Counted from the stretch's first letter, positions 52,409-62,170 are shown. The stretch: 64,000 nucleotides of DNA from Hymenobacter sp. HSC-4F20 (GCF_019599275.1 NZ_JAHZTD010000002.1:1116001-1180000); one strand, 5' to 3'. Notes: generated by a model not told the origin, from the sequence alone. A program made the numbers and translations.

Positions 52409-54790
52409 ATGCTGGTAATCAAACGCGACGGCCGCCGCGAGTCCGTGAAATTCGATAAAGTCACGGCCCGCATCGAGAAGCTCTGCTACGGTCTCAACAT
52501 GATGTACGTGTCGCCGATTGAGGTGGCCAAGAAGGTTATCGACGGTATTTACGACGGCGTAACCACCGTGGAGCTCGACAACCTGGCGGCCGAAACCGCC
52601 GCGTCGCTCACCACCAAGCACCCCGACTACGCCATTCTGGCGGCGCGCATTGCCGTGAGCAACCTGCACAAGGTGACGAGCAAATCGTTCAGCAGCACCA
52701 TGAAGCGGCTGCACACCTACGAGGACCCCAAAACGGGCGAAAACGCCTCCCTGATTGCCCAGGACGTGTGGGAAATTGTGCACGCCAACGCGGCTACCCT
52801 CGACTCGGCCATCATCTACGACCGGGACTACAACTACGACTACTTCGGCTTTAAGACCCTGGAGCGCAGCTACCTGCTGCGCCTGGACGGCCGCGTGGTG
52901 GAGCGCCCCCAGCACATGCTCATGCGCGTGGCCGTGGGCATTCACAAGGAAGACATTGCCTCGGCCATCGAGACGTACAACCTGATGTCGGAGCGGTGGT
53001 TTACCCATGCTACCCCTACCCTCTTCAACGCCGGTACGCCCAAGCCCCAGCTCAGCTCCTGCTTCCTGCTCACGATGAAGGACGACTCCATTGAGGGCAT
53101 TTACGACACGCTGAAGAACTGCGCCCTGATTTCGCAGAGTGCCGGCGGCATTGGCCTGGCCGTGCACAACGTGCGCGCCACGGGCTCTTACATCAAAGGC
53201 ACTAACGGCACTTCCAACGGCCTGGTGCCCATGCTGAAGGTGTTCAACGACACGGCCCGCTACGTGGACCAGGGCGGCGGCAAGCGCAAAGGCGCTTTTG
53301 CTATGTACCTGGAGCCCTGGCACGCCGATATCTTCGACTTCCTGGACCTGAAAAAGAACCACGGCAAGGAAGAGATGCGCGCCCGTGACCTGTTCTACGC
53401 CCTCTGGACCCCTGACCTGTTCATGAAGCGCGTGGAAGCCAACGGCGACTGGACCCTGATGTGCCCCAACGAATGCCCCGGCCTCGATGAGTGCTACGGC
53501 GAGGAGTTCGAGCGCCTCTACCAGAAGTACGAGCGGGAAGGCCGCGGCCGCAAGACCATCAAGGCCCAGGACCTGTGGTTTGCCATTCTGGAAAGCCAGA
53601 CTGAGACCGGCACGCCCTACATGCTGTTCAAGGACGCCGCTAACCAGAAGAGCAACCAGAAAAACCTCGGTACCATCAAGTCGTCGAACTTGTGCACCGA
53701 GATTATGGAGTACACCGACAAGGACGAGGTAGCCGTGTGCAACCTGGCCTCCTTGGCCCTACCCCGCTACGTGCGTCCCGACGAGGCCGGTAACCTTATC
53801 TTCGACCACAAGAAGCTGTACGAGGTAACCTACCACGCCACGGTAAACCTGAACAAGGTTATCGACATCAATTACTACCCCGTACCCGAGGCGGAGAAGT
53901 CGAACCGCCGCCACCGCCCCATCGGGCTGGGCGTGCAGGGCTTGGCCGATACGTTCATTGCCCTGCGCATGCCCTTCGAGAGCGACGAGGCGACGGGCCT
54001 GAACAAGGACATCTTCGAGACCATCTATTTCGCCGCCATGACGGCCTCCAAGGACCTGGCTAAGCGAGATGGTGCCTACGAAACCTTCCCCGGCTCGCCC
54101 CTGAGCCAGGGCCAGTTCCAGTTCGACCTCTGGGGCGTAACGCCGGAGTCGGGCCGCTGGGATTGGGAAACGCTGCGCCAGGAGGTAGTAGAGCACGGTG
54201 TGCGCAACTCCCTGCTGGTAGCGCCCATGCCGACGGCTTCGACGGCCCAGATTCTGGGTAACAACGAGTCGTTTGAGCCTTACACCTCGAACATCTACGT
54301 GCGCCGCGTACTGAGCGGGGAGTTCATGGTGGTGAACAAGCACCTGCTCAAGGATCTGGTGAAGCTGGGCTTGTGGAACGAGCAGATGAAAAACGCTATC
54401 ATTGCCGCCAACGGCTCGGTGCAAGACATCCCGAACATCCCGCAGCACATCAAGGACCTGTACAAGACGGTGTGGGAAATTTCGCAGCGCCGCATTATTG
54501 ATATGTCAGCCGACCGGGGCGCGTATATCTGCCAGAGCCAGAGCCTGAACCTGCACGTGATGAACGTGAACTTCGGCAAGCTCACCAGCATGCACTTCCA
54601 TAGCTGGAAGAAGGGCCTGAAAACCGGCATGTACTACCTGCGCACCAAAGCCGCCGCCGACGCTATTAAGTTCACGGTGCAGAAGCAAGCCGCCGAGACC
54701 CTGGAGCCGCTGAACGTAGCCGCCCAGAACGCCTCCGACATGGCCTGCTCCCTGGACAACCCAGACGCCTGCGAGGCCTGCGGTTCGTAA
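52409..54790 (+). CDS. nrdA: Ribonucleotide reductase class I large subunit
   Basis: A 793-residue R1 subunit. It begins with an ATP-cone (about 1-95; '[23 protein letters not shown]'), the allosteric activity site. Catalytic features are 'SSCFLL' (first redox Cys), the N-x-C-x-E motif in 'SSNLCTEI', '[12 protein letters not shown]', and a C-terminal tail 'DACEACGS' whose two cysteines re-reduce the active site. With nrdB it forms a class Ia-like enzyme. The two are on the same strand but not adjacent. Confidence 0.96.
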   Translation: MLVIKRDGRRESVKFDKVTARIEKLCYGLNMMYVSPIEVAKKVIDGIYDGVTTVELDNLAAETAASLTTKHPDYAILAARIAVSNLHKVTSKSFSSTMKRLHTYEDPKTGENASLIAQDVWEIVHANAATLDSAIIYDRDYNYDYFGFKTLERSYLLRLDGRVVERPQHMLMRVAVGIHKEDIASAIETYNLMSERWFTHATPTLFNAGTPKPQLSSCFLLTMKDDSIEGIYDTLKNCALISQSAGGIGLAVHNVRATGSYIKGTNGTSNGLVPMLKVFNDTARYVDQGGGKRKGAFAMYLEPWHADIFDFLDLKKNHGKEEMRARDLFYALWTPDLFMKRVEANGDWTLMCPNECPGLDECYGEEFERLYQKYEREGRGRKTIKAQDLWFAILESQTETGTPYMLFKDAANQKSNQKNLGTIKSSNLCTEIMEYTDKDEVAVCNLASLALPRYVRPDEAGNLIFDHKKLYEVTYHATVNLNKVIDINYYPVPEAEKSNRRHRPIGLGVQGLADTFIALRMPFESDEATGLNKDIFETIYFAAMTASKDLAKRDGAYETFPGSPLSQGQFQFDLWGVTPESGRWDWETLRQEVVEHGVRNSLLVAPMPTASTAQILGNNESFEPYTSNIYVRRVLSGEFMVVNKHLLKDLVKLGLWNEQMKNAIIAANGSVQDIPNIPQHIKDLYKTVWEISQRRIIDMSADRGAYICQSQSLNLHVMNVNFGKLTSMHFHSWKKGLKTGMYYLRTKAAADAIKFTVQKQAAETLEPLNVAAQNASDMACSLDNPDACEACGS

Positions 54791-54809
54791 TTATCCCATG
54801 TTCCTAATA

Positions 54810-54846
54810 AAAAAGGCCGCCTCTTGTGAGAGGCGGCCTTTTTATA
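54810..54846 (+). terminator. nrdA terminator
   Basis: AAAAAGGCCGCCTCT (54810-54824) and AGAGGCGGCCTTTTT (54829-54843) with loop TGTG. Confidence 0.88.
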
Positions 54847-54859
54847 AGTATCTGACCAA

Positions 54860-55606
54860 ATGTATTTCATGTATGTTGATGAAAGTGGTGACCCAGGTAA
54901 GTACATGGGTAGCAATTCAGCTCACTACATCTTAAGCGGACTTATTATTTCAGTCGACGATTGGTCCAGTGCTATTGACCGTTTGGTTAAATTTAGGGAG
55001 CTAGTACAAAAGGCAACTGGCCTTAGTAAGCGAATTGAACTACATAGCAGCGAGATCATTCGACCTCACAAACTCGATGCTTATAAATCTATACATAAGT
55101 CAGTACGAGTTCAGCTATTAAAGAGCTTTGTAGGAGAAATGCACCTTTTTTTTCCCAATAGCAAAATCTTAAACATATGCTTAGACAAAAATAAACTCAC
55201 TCAATATGATGAATATCAAGAAGTAGCTTGGAAGCGCCTAATTCAACGATATGACACTTTCCTACGCAAGTCCAAGACCAAAGGAATCATTATTGCTGAC
55301 GATACCAATGATGCTGCACTTCGAAGATTGATCCGTAAAATGAGAGTTTATAACCCCATAGAATCTAAATTTGGAGGGCTTCACAACCCAGTAATAAATA
55401 ATATTATTGAAGATATATTTCATCGGTCATCGTCGCACTCATACTTTATACAAGCTGTTGACGCTATTGCTTACTGCTTGTACCGTAAGGAATATCCCAA
55501 AGGCAGTTTGAAGAAATTTGGATTTCAATATCTATTCGACTCATTGGATAGCCTCCTTCTGAAAGAAGCTGCTTCCAATGATCCACAAGGTATAGTTAGG
55601 CGCTAA
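54860..55606 (+). CDS. DUF3800 protein
   Basis: A 248-residue protein with the DUF3800 hallmarks: N-terminal 'YVDESGDPG', a conserved acidic pair in 'IIIADDTND' and C-terminal 'QAVDAIAYCLYRKE'. The family has an RNase H-like fold and often occurs in mobile or defence contexts; catalytic activity is not shown. It is strikingly AT-rich next to nrdA and lies between two terminators, so it looks like a separately acquired single gene. Confidence 0.85.
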   Translation: MYFMYVDESGDPGKYMGSNSAHYILSGLIISVDDWSSAIDRLVKFRELVQKATGLSKRIELHSSEIIRPHKLDAYKSIHKSVRVQLLKSFVGEMHLFFPNSKILNICLDKNKLTQYDEYQEVAWKRLIQRYDTFLRKSKTKGIIIADDTNDAALRRLIRKMRVYNPIESKFGGLHNPVINNIIEDIFHRSSSHSYFIQAVDAIAYCLYRKEYPKGSLKKFGFQYLFDSLDSLLLKEAASNDPQGIVRR

Positions 55607-55613
55607 AAAAATG

Positions 55614-55640
55614 CCCCGGTTGAAAAACCGGGGACTTTGT
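55614..55640. terminator. Hairpin after the DUF3800 gene
   Basis: CCCCGGTT (55614-55621) / AACCGGGG (55626-55633), with an A-run before and a short T-run after. Confidence 0.5.
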
Positions 55641-55695
55641 CGTGGCCCGGCAGAGGCCACGGGGCCTAAGCGAGTCACAGTGCAAGTATAACGAC

Positions 55696-55725
55696 TGTGG
55701 ATAACATATGGTTCTTTGTGGATAA
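55696..55725. promoter_or_regulatory. Pair of consensus DnaA-box-like sites
   Basis: TGTGGATAA at 55696-55704 and 55717-55725, same orientation and 21 bases apart, in a gene-free stretch after the DUF3800 gene. Confidence 0.5.
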
Positions 55726-55891
55726 CTTTAGCTGTCTCGACTTGCTTATTTTGCACATCAAAGCATTGACTGATGTGCATTTAGACCTCTGTATCGAGAG
55801 AGGACGAGTGCTAGGTATACAGGTCTACCGCTTGAAGGAATAAGCTCATTAGGCAGAGCCCGACATCTTTATAAGCTCTACTATAGAAACG

Positions 55892-55921
55892 AAAACGGAC
55901 GATAATTGCCGTCCGTTTTTA
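55892..55921. terminator. Hairpin terminator
   Basis: AAAACGGACG / CGTCCGTTTT with an eight-base loop and a T-run on the plus strand; it also lies just past the stop of the short minus-strand peptide gene. Confidence 0.65.
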
Positions 55922-55938
55922 TATAGCCTGGGTTAGGC

Positions 55939-56025
55939 CTAAGCTACTTGTGCTCCAGTTCCTGCAACAGCATCCTGACTCAAAAATTTTGCACCAGTTA
56001 CTTCGGTGTTATTTTTTGTAATCAT
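55939..56025 (-). CDS. Possible 28-residue peptide gene with strong ribosome-binding site
   Basis: The ATG at 56023-56025 has AAAGGAGG eight bases upstream, a near-perfect Shine-Dalgarno that is unusual for Bacteroidota. The 28-residue product (M-I-T-K-N-N-T-E... ending A-G-T-G-A-Q-V-A) is hydrophilic. The frame is open for a further 35 codons upstream, with a hydrophobic start (M-L-I-Y-F-L-I-G-L-L), so a 63-residue membrane-linked product is the alternative. It might be a leader or a modified-peptide precursor; no maturation gene is nearby. Confidence 0.4.
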   Translation of the reverse strand: MITKNNTEVTGAKFLSQDAVAGTGAQVA

Positions 56026-56130
56026 TAGGGCCTCCTTTCTCGTTTTTTCGTTTTCTGCAGTTATTACTAAGTCAAAATTCAACATCATGGAACTGATGTT
56101 CAGTAAACCAATCAAGAAGTAAATAAGCAT

Positions 56131-56496
56131 CTTGTGCTTGGCCGATTTTGAAAATTTTTGTGCAGAAGTTGAGTCAGGATTGTTGCTAGAGACCTTGTGA
56201 TGAGCACTTTCACACCCTAAGGTGGGTCAAACATTAATGAACAAATATACTCCTTTGACAAATCGTAACCAAGGCGGGAATGGCTTTGCTCTCAACTACC
56301 GTTAATTGCGCATAGTGTAGCTCGTGACAAGCCTTGAGGTGGAGATTGTACCTCCACTGCCGCGCTAGCGGCAAACCAATATCGCGCCGCTCAGAGAAAT
56401 CTGGGCGGCGATTTCCGTTCAAGCGGGAAATACGAAGCCCCCATCCCAGGCTTGGCACAGTTTTCTATATAGTGTTTTTACACTTCTCTATTCCTT
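56131..56496. other. Intergenic region, no gene seen
   Basis: Mixed base content; short overlapping frames (56234-56458, 56334-56564) lack protein features. It presumably holds the promoter of the following lipoprotein gene. Confidence 0.35.
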
Positions 56497-57099
56497 ATGA
56501 AATACAACGCTACTCTCTCGCTACTGCTGGGTCTGACGCTGGCCTTTACCGCTGGCTGTGCTAAAGATGATCGGGAAGAAACGCCCGAGCCACTGCCGGA
56601 GCCCACCGTTACTTATAGCCGCTCCATTGTGTACCAGGACAACGGCCAGCACCGGGATACCACCTTTCAGGCGCCACAACTGAAGGGCAATGTCACGCAG
56701 ACTACTCAGAGTTTATCGGTAAGCGTGGAGCCCATTACCCGTACCGAGGGCATTGGCTTCGCGCTAGACCGCACGAAACTAGCCGCCGCTCTTACCGGCA
56801 CCTACACCCTCAAAACCCTCCGCGACCAAACGCTTCATGCGGATGTGCGCTACTATTACGACCAGCCCGAAAGCCTGGGCGGCGGTACCATTCTGTACTT
56901 CAGCAGCATGCAGCACGTTACGGGTAGCTTCATCATCAGTAGCTACGATGCCAAGCGGCAACTCCTGAGCGGCACCTATACCGCCACCTTAACTGGGTCC
57001 AGCGACCCAACAGTGGCCTACGGCACCTTCCCGAAGCGAAAGTGCGACATTACTGTTACGGGCACCTTCGCCAACGTGCCGCTGAAGCAGGTAGAATAG
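56497..57099 (+). CDS. Hypothetical lipoprotein
   Basis: A 200-residue protein with a lipoprotein signal (L-A-F-T-A-G-C21), followed by a Pro/Glu-rich linker and a beta-rich domain with repeated T-Y-T/G-T strands ('LTGTYTLKTL', 'LSGTYTATLTG', 'ITVTGTFANV'). This resembles the DUF-type beta-sandwich lipoproteins of Bacteroidota. Function unknown; no operon partner. Confidence 0.8.
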   Translation: MKYNATLSLLLGLTLAFTAGCAKDDREETPEPLPEPTVTYSRSIVYQDNGQHRDTTFQAPQLKGNVTQTTQSLSVSVEPITRTEGIGFALDRTKLAAALTGTYTLKTLRDQTLHADVRYYYDQPESLGGGTILYFSSMQHVTGSFIISSYDAKRQLLSGTYTATLTGSSDPTVAYGTFPKRKCDITVTGTFANVPLKQVE

Positions 57100-57449
57100 C
57101 ACGGCGCTAGGTCACTCTCAACCCCACTAATAGGAAAGTACCTGTGCCTTCTCAGAGGCTGCGGCAGGGCACAGTTGCATACGGCAACTGTTGCGGCTGC
57201 CTGCCATGCATATACGCGGCACAAGCTGCCGGGTCATGCGGTGTCTAGTGGGGCGGCGGGGTATAGCACTTCGCCGCCGGAGCAGCTGGTAGGCCAGGGG
57301 GCGCCGGTGGCTTCGGCAACTTCGGCTGCGCAACCGTACAGCGGCAACGGGCGCCTACCCTCCGTCCGGCTCCTGCCCGTTGCCGGTGTACGGTATAAAG
57401 GGCTCCTACAGGTGTGGGAGCCTTTCGGCTTACCAGAGGGGGTAGGCGT
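57100..57449. other. Intergenic region between convergent genes
   Basis: No gene supported. GGCTCC / GGAGCC with flanking AAAG / CTTT at about 57398-57426 may be a terminator for either side. Confidence 0.4.
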
Positions 57450-57740
57450 TTAGTGGCGTCCGTGGCCATGTCCCCGGCCGTGCCCGTGCTTGGAACCGTG
57501 GCCGTAGCCGCGGGGCGCGTAGTACACGGGCTGAGCCGGCACGAGCATTACGGGGCGGGGCTGGTAGTAGTGGCGGCGGTGTTTCCAGTGTTTGGCGGGT
57601 CGGGCCTCGCGCACTACCACTACCGGCGGAGGCGGGGCGGGCCGCCCGATGTTGATGGTAACCTGGGCCTGCGCCGGGGCCGCATCGAGCAGCAGGGCAG
57701 CGCCGGCAAGAAGGGCAGCAAAGGGAAGAGCTTTCAGCAT
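57450..57740 (-). CDS. Small secreted His/Gly-rich protein
   Basis: A 96-residue protein with a signal peptide (ends A-P-A-Q-A-Q), a proline-rich hinge ('GRPAPPPPVVVV') and a C-terminal half rich in His, Lys, Arg, Tyr and Gly, ending in G-H-G repeats. Similar small proteins are common in Hymenobacter-type genomes. The G-H repeats could bind metals, but no enzyme motif is present. Confidence 0.7.
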   Translation of the reverse strand: MLKALPFAALLAGAALLLDAAPAQAQVTINIGRPAPPPPVVVVREARPAKHWKHRRHYYQPRPVMLVPAQPVYYAPRGYGHGSKHGHGRGHGHGRH

Positions 57741-58019
57741 GTGGGAGGTAGTAAGAGGGTAAGAAGAAGCCGCCAGACTGCATGAGGCCCCTGCAACCAG
57801 GTAACCCGCTGTCTTTCCAGCTCGACAGTCGTTTCAAAGATTAAGCCAAACCACCCGCTGAGCAAGCGCCATACCTGCTCTTCGGCCCGGGTGCATTGTG
57901 TGCCTTCCAGGCAGTCGGACTGGGTGTGCCTGGCCGCAAATAAGCTTCTGACGTTCTTCTGCTACCTTACCCCACCTAATCGATCCTATAGAAGTTAACT
58001 TGTGCAAGCGTCTATTCTT

Positions 58020-58685
58020 ATGGTTCTCCGAATACTACCGGGCCCCGGCGGGCTGTTGCTGATGAGCCTGGCTGTAGCAACAGGCCTGTTTTTCCTGCCC
58101 CGACCAATGCGCGCCAAAGCCAGCCCTAAGCCGAGCTACGACCTCATCTTTGGCGTACACACATACAAGCCGAACTTCAAACCAACGGTAACCATCAGCC
58201 CCTACATCAGGGGAGGTACGCTGTATATAACGGCGGAGCAGCACTTGCCCCCTGAGGCCCCTCCCAGTTCATGCGTAACCCTGTACCGCTACAACAGCAA
58301 AACCGGTATTGCCGAGCCCCTACTCTCGCCCGATGCCCAGGAGGTGCAATCAATTCAAGGAACCCAGACCTTCGCCTTTGGCCCAACCCAGCACCTGAAA
58401 CTGTACACGCACGAAACGTCACCGGATGGCTTCTCACTTGCGGAGCCCGGCTGGGTCAAGGTTAATCCGGTTAGCAGCGTGTTTGGCAACATAGCTATGT
58501 TCCTGGTTGCCGGGAGCTTCGGACCACTCAAGAAGCGGGAAAACTCTCCACGCCTGGCAAGTGCCTCCGGTAGCATGCCAATAAAGTCGGCCCATCCTAT
58601 TTTCAAGGATGAGGCTGACAGTGCCTTTTTCCTGGCTTGGATTGTACCGGATTCTGGTAAAGCTGGTCAGGATCAGACGCATTAG
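58020..58685 (+). CDS. Hypothetical exported or membrane-anchored protein
   Basis: I use the ATG at 58020 (a GTG six codons earlier is also open). The 221-residue protein has one N-terminal hydrophobic helix ('GLLLMSLAVATGLFFL'), which may be a signal or anchor, then a beta-rich soluble domain with no recognised motif ('YDLIFGVHTYKPNFKPTVTISPY'). A second weakly hydrophobic stretch lies near 'VFGNIAMFLVAGSFG'. Single gene by context. Confidence 0.65.
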   Translation: MVLRILPGPGGLLLMSLAVATGLFFLPRPMRAKASPKPSYDLIFGVHTYKPNFKPTVTISPYIRGGTLYITAEQHLPPEAPPSSCVTLYRYNSKTGIAEPLLSPDAQEVQSIQGTQTFAFGPTQHLKLYTHETSPDGFSLAEPGWVKVNPVSSVFGNIAMFLVAGSFGPLKKRENSPRLASASGSMPIKSAHPIFKDEADSAFFLAWIVPDSGKAGQDQTH

Positions 58686-58866
58686 TCCTCTGAAGCCCGC
58701 ATTATTGGTCGGGCGCTTTCCCTTGCCAGCGCTGCCGGTCACTTCTGGTTCTAACGGCGGCACCAGCGGCGGGCAACGGATACCGGCGGGACAGGCGTCT
58801 GGGAAGTAGGTAGGCTCATTTCTTCTCCTATCTTCGCCCGTGTTACTTCTTACTCCCTATCCTTTG

Positions 58867-59754
58867 ATGCGTTTATCTTTAACACCTGGCCTGCTGGCTC
58901 TCACAGGACTGTTGAGCTGCACCCGCCTACCTGCCACCGGCCCCGCACCTACTACCACCCGGCACCCCACTGATATTATGCTGGTTGCCAGTCCTCACCT
59001 GGCCCAGTTCTACAAAGCCAATAAACCCAGCACCGACGTACTGACGCCCACGCGGCAGGCAGAACTGGCGGCTCTGCTAACCCAGGTACAACGCTTCCGC
59101 CCCGAGGCAATTATGGTAGAAGAGCTACCCCAGGAACAGCCCCGCATCGACAGCCTATACGCCCTCTACCGGCAGGATAAGCTCGACCTGAACACGATGC
59201 CGGGCGCACGCAACGAGGTGTATCAGCTGGGTTTCGTGCTGGGCAAACGCCTGGGACTGGAGCGCATCTACTGCGTCAACTCAGAGGGGGGCACCTCGCA
59301 AAGCATTCTGCATGAAGGCAAAAACATTACGCTCTATGTGGACGCCACTGCGGAGCACCGGGCCTACTACACCCCCGTGCTGCAGAAGTGGGAAACCGGA
59401 GCCGTGTCGATGGCCGGGCTGCTATACTTTCTCAACAGCCGGCCCATGCTGGAGCAGCTCCACACGCTGGTGTACCGTACCCCGGCCCGCGTGACGGATG
59501 GCACCCTGAAAGCCGACCCTATGGTGGACGCCGCATTTATTAAGCCGCACTATGTAGGGGCCGAGTTCATTTCGGTGTTCTACAACCGCGACCTGAAAAT
59601 CTACTCCAACATTGTGACTACCCAACTGGCTACCCGCAGCTCCCGGGTCCTCACCATTATTGGAGGCCGGCATGTAGCTTCACTGCAAGGCATCTTCCGT
59701 ACCGATCCGGCTTATCGGGTGGTCGAAGCCTCCGCTTATCTGAAGCGGAAGTAA
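58867..59754 (+). CDS. DUF5694-like lipoprotein
   Basis: The ATG at 58867 starts a lipoprotein signal (L-A-L-T-G-L-L-S-C); a TTG nine codons earlier is unlikely. The 295-residue protein has the DUF5694 type pattern: 'VASPHLAQFYKAN', 'FRPEAIMVEELPQEQPRIDSLY', 'NEVYQLGFVLGKRLGLERIYCVNSE' and a C-terminal 'IIGGRHVASLQGIF'. TraB/GumN-like fold has been suggested for this kind of sequence; the role is unknown. Confidence 0.8.
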   Translation: MRLSLTPGLLALTGLLSCTRLPATGPAPTTTRHPTDIMLVASPHLAQFYKANKPSTDVLTPTRQAELAALLTQVQRFRPEAIMVEELPQEQPRIDSLYALYRQDKLDLNTMPGARNEVYQLGFVLGKRLGLERIYCVNSEGGTSQSILHEGKNITLYVDATAEHRAYYTPVLQKWETGAVSMAGLLYFLNSRPMLEQLHTLVYRTPARVTDGTLKADPMVDAAFIKPHYVGAEFISVFYNRDLKIYSNIVTTQLATRSSRVLTIIGGRHVASLQGIFRTDPAYRVVEASAYLKRK

Positions 59755-59772
59755 GCCCACCCGCCCACGCAG

Positions 59773-60174
59773 TTATACCAGTTCGTAGCAGGGGTAGCGC
59801 CGCTGCCGATAAATCTTGCCGTCCTTAAACTCGAAAATCAGGCATAGCTGCCCCTGCAGGCGTTGCCCCCGGAGCAGCGGGCCGATGTCGCTGGTGGTGA
59901 CAGCCTGCCAGAGTCCTTCTACTACTACAGTTCCGTCGGGAGCGGTGAAGGTGCGTTGCACCTCAAAGTGCGGGTCGCGCAGCAGCTCACGCCCAACTCG
60001 CAGATTATCAAGAATGTCTGCAAAAGAGCGCCGCTGAATGGTTTTGTACAGCAGGTTGGGGTACTCGGTTTGCTCTACTTCGGGGTGCAGGACAGCGGCG
60101 TAAGCTGCCGGCTCGGTATTGAACGCCTGAACAAGGTCGAAATAAGTGCTGATGGTATCGAGTTGCTCGTTCAT
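59773..60174 (-). CDS. NTF2/SnoaL-like protein
   Basis: I use the ATG at 60172-60174 (M-N-E-Q-L-D-T-I); 20 upstream codons form a hydrophobic stretch that is probably out of use. The 133-residue protein has the helix-then-sheet order of NTF2-like folds ('YFDLVQAFNTEPAAYAAVLHPEVEQTEYPN', then 'VVVEGLWQAV' and 'CLIFEFKDGKIYRQRRYPCYE'), as in SnoaL-like proteins. Ligand unknown. It converges with the DUF5694 gene. Confidence 0.75.
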   Translation of the reverse strand: MNEQLDTISTYFDLVQAFNTEPAAYAAVLHPEVEQTEYPNLLYKTIQRRSFADILDNLRVGRELLRDPHFEVQRTFTAPDGTVVVEGLWQAVTTSDIGPLLRGQRLQGQLCLIFEFKDGKIYRQRRYPCYELV

Positions 60175-60324
60175 GAAGAAGGCAGGAATGAAGTACGCCC
60201 CGAAGATAGCAGAAGCAAAAGCTACCACCACCACACCGGCTCCATCCCTTCTCCTCCTGAATGCCGCAACCTGCCCCCTAGCTAGGCACTACCCTGGCAC
60301 CGTCAGCAAAGTTCGTTTAAGAGC

Positions 60325-60651
60325 TTAAGGCCGGCGCTTCTGGGAACGGGCGGGGGTAGTGCGGCGGCTTGCAGGGCGTACCTGCACGGAGTCGACGGGC
60401 CCTACGGTTACTTGTCCGCTAGGCAAGGTAGGCTGGGGTAGCGGATGATTGGGGAGCACCTGGGTGGGCGCCGGAACGGGTTCGGCGTTGCCCTGGTTTA
60501 CGCCCGCGGGCAACGCTACCCCTGGCATCGGGCTTACCCGTTCGGTAGGATTACGGCGCACGGGCTGCACTGGGGCCCGATTCTGGGCCTGCGCCCCACT
60601 GGCCGTTACTCCGAGGGCTGCAACCCCCATAAACAACAGAAATCGAGACAT
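60325..60651 (-). CDS. Small secreted proline-rich protein
   Basis: A 108-residue protein with a signal peptide (ends G-A-Q-A-Q) and a mature part that is low-complexity and rich in Pro, Arg, Val and Gln, ending R-S-Q-K-R-R-P. No fold is predicted. It may be an envelope spacer or simply an unstructured secreted protein. Confidence 0.55.
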   Translation of the reverse strand: MSRFLLFMGVAALGVTASGAQAQNRAPVQPVRRNPTERVSPMPGVALPAGVNQGNAEPVPAPTQVLPNHPLPQPTLPSGQVTVGPVDSVQVRPASRRTTPARSQKRRP

Positions 60652-60819
60652 AAGCCAATCGGCGCGGGGCCATTAAGTGAGTGGTGCGCAAGTGCGCGGC
60701 CCTGACTACCTCCTGCCCGGCTGGGGCAGGCGTACGGCGGGCTACCATCCACTACGACTGCACAACGCCACAAGTTTAGCGAGCAGGCAGGCCCACAGCC
60801 CCGAGTGCCCTAGCAGTTC

Positions 60820-61257
60820 CTAAGCCGCCGCAATGGGCTGTTGCAAGAGCCAGGCCTGAGCGGCTGCTTCGGAGTCGAAAGACCGGTAGGTGAGGGCCAG
60901 GCTTTGGCTTTGGGTGGTGATGTAGGCCGTGGCCAGACGCACCATCACTTCCGGCGAGACTACTACGGCCCCGTAGCGGTAGCCGCCCACTGCTACGGCC
61001 TGAGGCAGCCATTGCTCTGCTATCCACTGCTGCTCTTGCGAGGTGAAGGGCCGCATGGCTTGCTGATTGACGAGAATACGTCCCCACCGACGGCGCTGCA
61101 GGCCTTGCATCATGTGCGTAAACAGGCCCTGCACATCACTGAAGCCATAGGTATTACCACTCCAGGTTGCCCGAATGAAACCAGCCGGGTCCTCGAAAAG
61201 CTTACCGGCTGCATTCTCGAAGTATAGTACCGGCGACGACTGAACAGCGTACTTCAT
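60820..61257 (-). CDS. Hypothetical STAS/SpoIIAA-like protein
   Basis: The ATG at 61255-61257 (M-K-Y-A-V-Q-S) is chosen; the upstream 63 codons look untranslated. The 145-residue protein has a pattern 'FEDPAGFIRATW..GLFTHMMQGLQRRRWGRILVNQQAM' and 'AAAQAWLLQQP', which resembles the STAS/SEC14-like SpoIIAA family seen widely in Hymenobacter. The phosphorylatable serine of anti-sigma antagonists is not clear. Divergent from hsp20. Confidence 0.7.
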   Translation of the reverse strand: MKYAVQSSPVLYFENAAGKLFEDPAGFIRATWSGNTYGFSDVQGLFTHMMQGLQRRRWGRILVNQQAMRPFTSQEQQWIAEQWLPQAVAVGGYRYGAVVVSPEVMVRLATAYITTQSQSLALTYRSFDSEAAAQAWLLQQPIAAA

Positions 61258-61558
61258 CGGGGGTAAAATTACCTCATTTCCGCATCGGAAGGCGAATAAA
61301 TGGCATGTATTTCTGGATTTCTGGCATTGCTCAACATTGCAGGAAAACGCCTCTGCTTCTGGCGGGCCAGCGTGTACCGCTTTGCAGTAGCTACGGCGCT
61401 GGCGGATAGGCGGCGCGGCTTGTTCAGCAAGGGCAGGAAACCGCAAAAAAAGCCGTAATCGGTTATACTTCAGCTTCTAACTCGAGCGCAACCTCTGGTT
61501 TTTCGGGTCGTAGTAAGAGCAGTTGCAGGAATACTTCACGCCAACACAGCTTCCAGAC
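61258..61558. other. Divergent spacer between the STAS-like and Hsp20 genes
   Basis: Holds the promoters of both genes. No CIRCE-type inverted repeat is seen upstream of hsp20. Confidence 0.4.
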
Positions 61559-62170
61559 ATGGCTATTCAGAAATATCAGGATTCCTTTTCCGACTCAGCT
61601 TCGTCGAACTTTAGCTCCATGCTCGACCGGTTCTTCAACGACTCATTGGCGGCCCGCGGACGCGTCAGTAGCTTTTCGCCCCACGTAGACGCCTACGAGA
61701 CCGAGAAGAGCTACGAGATTGAGGCTTCGCTGCCGGGGATGAAGCGCGAAGACATCAGCGTAGACTTCCACCAGGGCCGCCTGACCATATCGGGCGAGCG
61801 GCACTTTCGCAACGAGCAGAACCAGCGCCGCTACCACGTAGTGGAAAGCTCATTTGGCTCCTTCCACCGCGCCTTCCAGCTTCCCGACACGGTAGATGCC
61901 AGCCGCATCGAAGCCCGCTTCGAGGACGGGATGCTGCACATCAGCGTGCCTAAGGACGAAAAGAAAACCATGCGCCACCAGATTGAGGTGCGCGGCGGCC
62001 AGCGCCAACCCAACGCCCCGGGCCAAGTATCGGAGCACATGGGCGGGCAAGCCACGGATGTGCCCGTGCAGGCTGCCGAAGGCGGTAGCCACGACCAGCC
62101 GGCGGCTCCTTCCTCCGACCCGGCCGAAGAAATGAAGAATCGTCCGCAAAGCTCGGGAGTGGGCTCGTAA
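61559..62170 (+). CDS. Hsp20/alpha-crystallin small heat-shock protein
   Basis: The ATG at 61559 (M-A-I-Q-K-Y-Q) is preferred over one 12 codons upstream. The 203-residue protein has a short N-arm, an alpha-crystallin domain (about 38-140; 'DAYETEKSYEIEASLPGMKREDISVDF', 'LTISGERHF', 'FHRAFQLPDTVDASRIEARFEDGMLHISVPK') and a long Q/P/G-rich tail of about 60 residues that is unusual in length. It should hold unfolding proteins under heat stress. Confidence 0.92.
   Translation: MAIQKYQDSFSDSASSNFSSMLDRFFNDSLAARGRVSSFSPHVDAYETEKSYEIEASLPGMKREDISVDFHQGRLTISGERHFRNEQNQRRYHVVESSFGSFHRAFQLPDTVDASRIEARFEDGMLHISVPKDEKKTMRHQIEVRGGQRQPNAPGQVSEHMGGQATDVPVQAAEGGSHDQPAAPSSDPAEEMKNRPQSSGVGS

Noticed and set aside
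57175..57453. Plus-strand frames between the lipoprotein and the His/Gly-rich gene
   Set aside because: They are shadows in GC-rich sequence, overlap a possible terminator, and contradict the better-supported minus-strand gene at 57450-57740.
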